Positions 43,101 through 52,200 of a stretch of 64,000 nt of DNA are shown here, in pieces (position 1 is the stretch's first letter; each line of letters opens with the position of its first letter). The position numbers were made by a program, and so were the translations under genes. The notes below the pieces were generated by a model. That model had not been told where the DNA came from. It did no database searches and saw only the letters and a list, made by a program, of their open reading frames with translations. Where the stretch lies: the NCBI RefSeq assembly GCF_036898095.1, contig NC_090761.1, positions 47,994,836 to 48,058,835 of the forward strand. Direction: 5' to 3'. The stretch is from Palaemon carinicauda (Eukaryota > Arthropoda > Malacostraca > Decapoda > Palaemonidae).

Positions 43101-46100
43101 TCTGAACCAGAGGGCCTCAGGCCTATGGTCAGAATCAGAAAAGTACCTCCACATCAATCTGCTAGAGATGAAGGCCGTATTTCTGGCCCTTCAACAGTTC
43201 CAACAGACCCTGGCGGGCCACTCCGTGGTGGTGATGAGCGACAACACCACAGTAGTGGCTTATATCAACAAGCAGGGAGGTACCTTTTCACGACAGCTAT
43301 CCCATCTTGCAGTAGAGATACTGAGATGGACCGAAGTTCACTCGATACGTCTATCAGCTCGCTTCATTTCAGGCAAAAGGAATGTGCTCGCCGACAGTCT
43401 GAGCAGAGCTTCGCAGATAGTGAGTACCGAGTGGTCTTTGGATCCTCAAGTAACCAACAAAGTCCCGACTTTGTGGGGCTCCCCGACAGTGGACCTGTTT
43501 GCGACAGCCTTGAATTTCAAGCTGCCTCTGTACTGCTCCCCAGTCCCGGACCCCAAGGCACTTTGGCAAGATGCTTTCCAACAACGATGGGACAACATCG
43601 ACGTCTACGCCTTCTCACTGTTCTGTCTGATGAGAAGGGTGCTCAACAAGACCAGACTATCAGTCAACTTGTCGATGACCTTAATAGCTCCGCTATGGCA
43701 TCATGCAGAATGGTTCCCGGACCTTCTGCAGCTCCTGACGGAACTCCCGAGAGAGCTTCCCCCACGACACGAGCTACTCAGACAACCACATTGCAACATC
43801 TTCCACAAAGCCGTAGCATCGCTTCAGCTTCACGCCTGGAGACTATCCAGCGTCTCCTCACTAGAGAGGCTTTTCGCAACAAGTTGTGGAAAGGATGTCT
43901 CGACACCTGCGAAAATCATCCGCAGGGGTCTACCAGGCGAAGTGGAGAGTCTTCTGTCCTACCAGGCGAAGTGGAGAGTCTTCTGTGGTTGGTGTTGTGG
44001 GAGGGGTATCTCTCCCCTCGATGCCACTATTCCAGCAATAGCGAGTTTCTCGTGTATTTGCGGGAGGAAATGCGCCTTTCGGTCTCGGCGGTGAAAGGCT
44101 ATCGCTCAGCCTTAAGCCTAGCCTTCAGGTTGAAAGGAAAAGACATTTCCTCCTCGCTGGAACTTTCCTTACTCATACGAAGCTACGAGCTTACCTGCCC
44201 TCAGTCGGAAGTGAGACCTCCTCCATGGAACGTGGTTCGGGTCCTCAGGGCTCTGAAGAGACCCCCGTTTGAGCCATTACGCCAGGCCTCTGACCAACAC
44301 CTGACTTGGAAGACGGTATTCCTGCTCGCTCTGGCTTCGGTCAAGCGGGTCAGTAAACTTCATGGTCTCTCATACGACATCGCCCATTCAAGGGGAAGGG
44401 GGGAAGTGACGTTCAGGTTCGTCCCTGAGTTTGTTGCCAAGACTCAGAACCCTGGAGTGCCGGAACCACGGTTCGACTCCTTCAGGGTTACGAGTCTCCG
44501 TTCCGTAACAGATGACCCAGATCATCTGCTACTTTGCCCAGTAAGAAGTCTGATAAGTTATCTGAAGAGAACAGCTACAGTCCATCCCCACGTGCAAGCT
44601 CTGTTTGTGAGCACGGGAAGGACGAAGAGGAGGGTCACCAAGAATACCATCTCAGCCTGGATTCGCGGACCATTCATCATGCCTTGAATCCAGACCCTCC
44701 TCCGTCACGTCGCCCTAGGGCACATGATGTCGGGCATCGCCACGTCCCTGGCCTTCAAGAGAAACTTCTCTGTGACACAGGTGCTACAAGCTGGGGTCTG
44801 GAAGCGTCAAACGACCTTCACAGCCCACTACCTGCAGGACGTGACCCACAGGAGCCTCGATACTTTTTATATCGGCCCTGTGGTAGCTGCACAACAGCTG
44901 GTCTAACCTCAGGCTCCTTAATGGACAAGTAGCAGAAGGTTGAGGGCACTGTTACCCGGTTTTAGTCTGCGTGAATGAAAGAGTATGTCTGGCCCTTACT
45001 TCTTTCTTCATCCTCCCCTCTCTTGGGGAATGCAGCATCCTGGGTCTCTGCATAGCTGACCTCAAACCTCTGCAGGTAAACCATGCTTCCTTGTGTTCCT
45101 AGTATTAAGAATAATACTGTCGCATCCCCCATTCCCTGACGAGGTGGTATTGGGACGTCCTAGCCTAGAATTCCATATAAAGGACTTCAGATCAACTTCC
45201 TAGGACGAGTCACACTTCATTTCTCCACACACAACTTATGTAGGCCGCACGTTTCTTGTGTAGCAAGAAACTTGCGAGGTGTAGGGACTTTTTCTCGAAT
45301 GCTGCTCACTCGGATTCTGAGTCCCCAGGTAAGCCAAAGCCAGTAAGGCTGGAGACTTTCCACCCTGCCTAAGGGTAAGTCACCCTATGTAAATAGCGTG
45401 GTTTGTATTTCAGTTACGGAACAAATGACAAATTCGGAAATAATTTGTTTTTTTCCTAACCATACAAACCTTATCTATTTACACATATTTGCCCGCCAGC
45501 CCTGTCCCCCAAGACAAGTCCTACCTCTAAGTGAAGTGAAGCAGCTCACCGGTGTGTGGGGGGACCCTCCCCTACCCCCGTGCTAACTAGCGCGGGGGTA
45601 GTTTAACCCTCGTTAAAATCTAATGGCTCGTCATTTCAGCTACGCCGAAAGTAAACCCTATGTAAACAGCTAAGGTTTGTATGGTTAGGAAAAATACAAA
45701 TTATCTCCGAATTTGTCATATCGTAAGAGTTTTTTCATGCATAAGCAATGGAAAACAGCTTGAGTGAGTAATCTGTAGTTGTTAGCTGATATTAAACTAA
45801 AGGAAAAGCTAGTCGTTTGGAAAATGTTAAAGATATCTATAGATATAGGTTGTGATCCTTTATTAAATGAATGTCTTTATCCAAAGAGTTTGTGAATTAT
45901 TAGAACGCTCTCTGTGTTCAGCATTTTTGGAACATGGACTTGAATGCTAACGTTGCTAAGTAGAAGTTCCTATTATAACAGTTGTTTTTTTTTTTCATTG
46001 ATAGATGGATAACACTGTTTTGATTCGAGACTATGCAGCCATGGACCGTGTTTTGAGGGAAGAGAGACAGTATATTCTCAATATAACAAAGAAAATCAAA

Positions 46101-46205
46101 GCTGCAGGATGCAACGTTCTTCTGATCCAAAAGTCCATTCTCAGGTGAGAATTGTGTTATAAGTAGCTTCAAAACTTTTCTGATGTTGAGTAGTATGTAC
46201 TGTTA

Positions 46206-46239
<34 letters not shown>

Positions 46240-49200
46240 TACTGCTACTACTTGCTAAGCTACAACCTTAGTTGGAAAAGCAGGATGCTGTAAGCCCACG
46301 GGCCCCAACAGGGAAAATAGCCCAGTGAGGAAAGGAAACACGGAAAAAAAAATGTTAACCCTTTTACCCCCAGGCTACTTGGAAATTTCCAACCCCTAAC
46401 CCCCAGGGCTTATTTTTTTTTCAAGCACATTTTGCAGTATATTTTTTTTCTAAATTGCTCTAACAGCCTTAATTTTTGTCATAGAGAGGTCAGGTTGGTC
46501 TCATTCTCTTGGAAAATGCCTGAAGTTTCTCAAAAAATTATCAAAAATATGCACAAAAAAAAAAAATAAATAGCATTTATTTGCAAGGACGTACCGGTAC
46601 ATCCATGGGGGTAAAGGGTTGAGTTTTGTGAAACGTACCAGTACGTCCTTTGGGGGTAAAAGGGTTAAGAACAGTAACATTAAAATATTTCCTATATAAA
46701 CTATAAAAACTTAACAAAATAAAAAGAGAAATTGAATAGAATAGTGTGCCCGAGTGTACCCTGTTGAGTTAATGACTAAATAACATTCGGTAATTTTTAT
46801 GTTTGCTCTTCCATTTTAGTGTTCTTTTTAAGTGGAGATTTTAACACTTATGAAATTATATTTTTTTTTATATACAGGGATGCAGTCAGTGATCTTGCTC
46901 TCCATCTGCTAGCCAAACAAAAGATTATGGTTGTGAAGGATATTGAAAGAGAAGACATAGAGTTTGTTTGCAAAACTCTTGGCTGCAGACCTGTTGCCTC
47001 CTTAGATCACTTCACACCCGAGTGCATGGGCTCTGCAGAATTGGCAGAAGAAATTCAGGCTGGTGGCAGCAAGTTTGTAAAGATCACAGGTGTACAAAAT
47101 CCCGGCAGGACAGTCTCGATTTTACTTAGAGGCAGTAACAAACAGGTAATGATTTCTTTCAGTACTTTTAGAAATATTCCCTTGTTTTGTTTACCCCTTA
47201 TTTTTCTTTGTATATTGTACTTTCAATCGTTTTATAGTTATTTATTAATTCTTATAATTCTATCCCACCATATTTAGGGGAAAATCAAAAGTTTTCTTCA
47301 AAGTTAAATATAAAAGTTACCTCTGACGTCCATAAAGGGCAAGGGGTTGAAGTTTTACTTCTCTTGATATATTTTTTGGAACTATTCTAGTCAGTCAGTC
47401 AGTCAGTTTGATGTGACTGCCATTGGTATGATTTTTGTACATTGTATTCCATGTTCATTTAAATTAGGGAAAATCTAATAAACTTTATCAGAGAAAGAAA
47501 ATTGTCAGTATTGGTGGTATTTTTTAGGTAATTCATGAAATAAAAAATAGTTTTCTGATAAATTCAGTTTCACGTCATCCCTGTCACTCATTTTTGTCTA
47601 AGTGTAGTTTAAGAGGAAGGACCAAGCTAAGGAATATTTAGGTGATGATTGACTCTTGAAGAATCTAGAACACTTAGCTATTGGTTACGGTCGGAGAGGA
47701 GAGACAGGTGATTGACTCTTGAAGAATCTTGAACACTTAGCAGTTGGTTACGGTAGGAGAGGAGAGACAGATGATTGACTCTTGAAGAATCTAGAACACT
47801 TAGCAATTGGTTATGGTAGGAAAGGAGGGACAGATGATTGACTCTTGAAGAATCTTGAACACTTAGCAATTGGTTACGGTAGGAGAGGAGAGACAGATGA
47901 TTGACTCTTGAAGAATCTTGAACACTTAGCAATTGGTTATGGTAGGAGAGGAGGGACAGATGATTGATTCTTGAAGAATCTAGAACACATAGCAATTGGT
48001 TATGGTAGGAGAGGAGAGACAGATGATTGACTCATGAAGAATCTAGAACACTTAGCAGTTGGTTACAGTAGGAGAGGAGAGACAGATGATTGACTCTTGA
48101 AGAATCTTGAACACTTAGCAGTTGGTTACGGTAGGAGAGGAGTGACAGATGATTGATTCTTGAAGAATCTAGAACACTTAGCAGTTGGTTACAGTAGGAG
48201 AGGAGAGACAGATGATTGACTCTTGAAGAATCTTGAACACTTAGCAATTGGTTATGGTAGGAAAGGAGGGACAGATGATTGACTCTTGAAGAATCTTGAA
48301 CACTTAGCAATTGGTTATGGTAGGAAAGGAGGGACAGATGATTGACTCTTGAAGAATCTTGAACACTTAGCAATTGGTTATGGTAGGAAAGGAGGGACAG
48401 ATGATTGACTCTTGAAGAATCTTGAACACTTAGCAATTGGTTACGGTAGGAGAAGAGGGACAGATGATTGACTCTTGAAGAATCTTGAACACTTAGCAAT
48501 TGGTTATGGTAGGAAAGGAGGGACAGATGATTGACTCCTGAAGAATCTAGAACATTTAGCAATTGGTTATGGTAGAAGAGGAGGGACAGATGATTGACTC
48601 TTGAAGAATCTTGAACACTTAGCAATTGGTTATGGTGCGAGAGGAGGGACGGATGATTGACTCGTGAAGAATCTAGAACACAGCTATTAGTTATGGTAGG
48701 AAAGGAGGGACAGATGATGTTGTAATTTGAAGGGTTGATATAAGTAACAATGAACCCTTTTTTTTTTTTTTTTGTATAAAGTAAAGACCTTCTAGTAACA
48801 TGGGTATTGACTGACTCAAAAGTTGGAGACATGAACTTAAAATTTTCCTATAATTTTTTCAATTGCCATTATCAGGTATTGGAAGAAGCTGATAGATCAC
48901 TCCACGATGCCCTGTGCGTCATTCGTTGTTTAGTAAAGAAAAGATGCCTTATTCCTGGTGGTGGAGCACCAGAAGCCGAACTGTCGGTTAAACTTACTCA
49001 GTACGCACATACACTAACTGGCATGGATGCCTATTGCTTCAGGTTAGTTAAGCAGTTGGATTTACTCGCTGTATAATAGTACTGTAGCACTTTTAACTGT
49101 AAATATTATTCATTTGCTTATTAGGAATAGTGAAGGGAAGCATATTTTTTTTTTCCTTATATGTTGCTTTATGTTGATAAAGTATCTGTGCTACTATTTG

Positions 49201-52200
49201 TCACAATACTCATTTTAGGTGTAATGTAAAGAGTAGCTATTCAGCTAATTGGTTATTTCAAAGGCCATTCCCGTTTAACCAGATACCTCCGTTATATTTT
49301 AATTTAGGCCTTTGGTATTCTACCCATTTCTGTCATGGTAAAAGTGACCAATTTAGTTTTACCTCAAAAGTTATTTTCTGTTTTTTCTCATCTCATTAGT
49401 CTTGGATTGACTTTTAACTTTTTGTAAGAATGGTTTCTCATAATTACTAATAATCATTAAGAATTTATCCAAACATGTTTATTTTACAGGGCATTTGCAG
49501 AAGCACTTGAAGTAATTCCTGCCATCTTGGCAGAAAATGCTGGTCTTAGTCCTATCTCAACTGTCACAGAATTGCGCAACAGACATGCACGTGGGGAAAC
49601 CACTGCTGGTGTTAATGTCCGAAAGGTGAGGAAAAGCTTACTGGTTATCACACCTTATAATATACAGTACATGTTTGAAGAATAGTTCAAAAGATCTGTC
49701 CAAATGGTTTTGGAAGTAATTGTCATAACCAGGTTACAAGATGCAGATGTAGGAATTATAAGTCTTCAGATTTTACTTAGTTAGTAGAGAGTTATTTACT
49801 CATTATGCTCACTCAATGATGGTGCAGTAAGTATTTATGGTGCTGGTTTAGTATACACTATGGCCTACCTTTCGAATATGGCCTACGAAATACTGTTTTA
49901 GTGTGTGGCCTAACCTAACCTTACCTTACCTTACCTTACCTTACCTTACCTAACAAGCCAGGTAGGCCACATACTAAACCAGAATAAAAAAGGTAGGCTA
50001 CATACTATACCGTATTTACTAAGTCTGATGGAAACAATGTCCAACAAATTTACTAAAAATATGGCAATAATGAGGGAGGGTCGGGTGCATCTGCACATGT
50101 AAGAAACAAATATCAGATATGAAACAAGCACAAATGTGTACTGTATAGAGTAATTACAAGCAATGAATAAATAGGCCCTCTATATATGACTATTAAAAAC
50201 AGCATTTAATGAAATTAGACTATACAGTATTGAATACATTAATGAAATACACTATCATCAAACAAGTTTCTTCCAGTGTTTGTAAACTATCATAGGCTGT
50301 CATAAGAGACTATGAGTATTAGAAATACTCAGGTAATTAAACATAAATTACTGTCAGTGTTTATGAACTAAAACTACTGTATTTGATGTTTAAAAGGCAC
50401 ACTGTTTCAGCATAGTATATTTAGGTAAAAAGGTTTTTAATGTATTTAAGAGAGCATGTACAAGTACTGTACCGTAAATTTAATATTAGCCTTTAATTAT
50501 ATACACATTTCGCTCGTTTGCGACAACGTCGTCATAACTCAAAAATAGCTATTTTTCAGGAGAGCCATTTTAATCAATTAAAACACACCGTTAATGTATA
50601 TCGTTAGGACATTTAGCACCTCAAGCGATCAATTTTTTAGCTACAATTATGACACTTTTGCCAAAAGAATCGACATTTGAAGATGAATGTCTATATGGAT
50701 AACTCAAAAATAAATTTTTTTGAGTTATGACGTTGTCGCAAGCGAGCGATTTATGGATGGCTATAAGAAATATGTAGGCGTTGAAGGTATCTAATCAATT
50801 TTGCATTATCCTTTTGAAGGTATTTTGTACAAAAATATGTACAGTACATCTATTTGATCAAGAGTTGGAGAAGAGAGGTTAATTGTTATGTAAAATTAGA
50901 TTGACCAGGTGTTTATCAGCCAAGCCCAAACCCAATAAAAATGGTACTACAGATATTTATCATTGAATAAATCGAAGACAAAATTTAAAGCATTGCATAT
51001 TTGACTGTATATGTTAATGCACACAACAGTCTCGAAAGTCAAGTATTTTCTAAGTAAATAGTGAACATTTATGTAAAATTCTTATATCTTTAAAAAGTAA
51101 TTTATTTTCTAATGGCCTTGCATATTCTATCCTAGCAAGTTTGCAGAATTTTTCCATAGATTATTCGTAATAATTTTTCTTTGTCGATGTCTCGCAGGAA
51201 TTTTTTTACAGGAGAGGGGGTTCCCAGCCCCCTCGTCCCGTCCCTTTTAGTCGCCTCTTACGACACGCAGGGATAACGTTGGCGCTATTCTAATTTTTAT
51301 ATGCCCCCGCGGCCACAGTGGGCCGCGGGGGCATATAAAACAAGGAGACAAGGAGATGGAGCTGGGGGGAGAGTGACTGCTCCCCGCACTCTAGTTTTGG
51401 GGTGTTTAAATGTGCGTGGATGTAGTACGATAGAGAGTAAAAGATGTGAGATTGGAAGTATGTTTAGAAGTAGAAGGATGGATGTATTGGCCTTGTGTGA
51501 GACAAAGATGAAAGGAAAGGGTGAAGTGATGTTTGGTGAAATGTCTGGTAGAGTGTCTGGGATTGAAAGGGGAAGAGCGAGAGAGGGTGTGGCGTTATTG
51601 CTGAGTGAATGGATGACAGGTAAAGTAGTGGAATGGAAGGAGATATCATCTAGGTTAATGTGGGTAAGGGTTAGATTGGGTAGGGAATGTTGGGCGTTTG
51701 TCAGTGCGTATGGGCCAGGTAGTGAGAAAAGTGAAGAAGATCGGAATGAGTTCTGGAATGATTTAACTAGGTGTGTAGAAGGACTGGGTAGAAGGAATTA
51801 TGTAGTTGTTATGGGTGACTTAAATGCTAGAGTGGGCGCTGGAGAGGTAGAAGGTGTCATTGGTAAGTATGGCGTACCAGGTGAAAATGAGAGTGGTGAG
51901 AGACTGGTAGACATGTGTGTTGAACAAGAGATGGTAATAGGTGCTAGCTTCTTTAAAAAGAAAGATAAGAATAAGTATACATGGGTAAGAGTGGCAAATG
52001 GAAGAGTAGTAGAAAGGGCATTAATGGATTATGTGTTGGTAACTAAAAGAATGTTTGGAAGATTGAAAGACGTGCACGTGTTTAGGGGTATGGCTAACGG
52101 TATGTCTGATCATTTTTTGGTGGAAGGAAAATTAGTTGTAGCAAAAGAGTGGGGGAATAGAGTAGGTGGATGTAAAAGGGAGGTAGTGAGGATTGAAGAG

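Larger units (their letters stand above)
38563..45719 (+). mobile_element. DIRS-type retrotransposon C in CCT4 intron 4
   Basis: 7157 bp in the same orientation as CCT4. It has the full DIRS layout: 5' ITR, Gag-like frames, RT-RNase H, methyltransferase-like block, tyrosine recombinase, ICR (45382-45486) and 3' ITR. There is no target duplication, as expected for recombinase-mediated insertion; the ends ATTTGTTCC at left and TTTGTCAT at right overlap at AT or ATT in the ICR junction. It is closely related to element B but not identical. Several frameshifts and stops make it non-autonomous, though its terminal structures are complete. Confidence 0.93.

Noticed and set aside
47643..48716. Regularly repeated units that might suggest a CRISPR array
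   Set aside because: Units are head-to-tail without unique spacers, in a eukaryotic intron.
47678..48832. Minus-strand frames encoding a 21-residue repeat protein
   Set aside because: Produced by a 63-bp intronic minisatellite whose period is a multiple of three; no start context, domain or conservation.
49912..49955. CCTAA/CCTTA run as an interstitial telomere
   Set aside because: Too short and mostly CCTTA rather than CCTAA; the other TTAGG triples (2320, 22372) are only about 15 bases.
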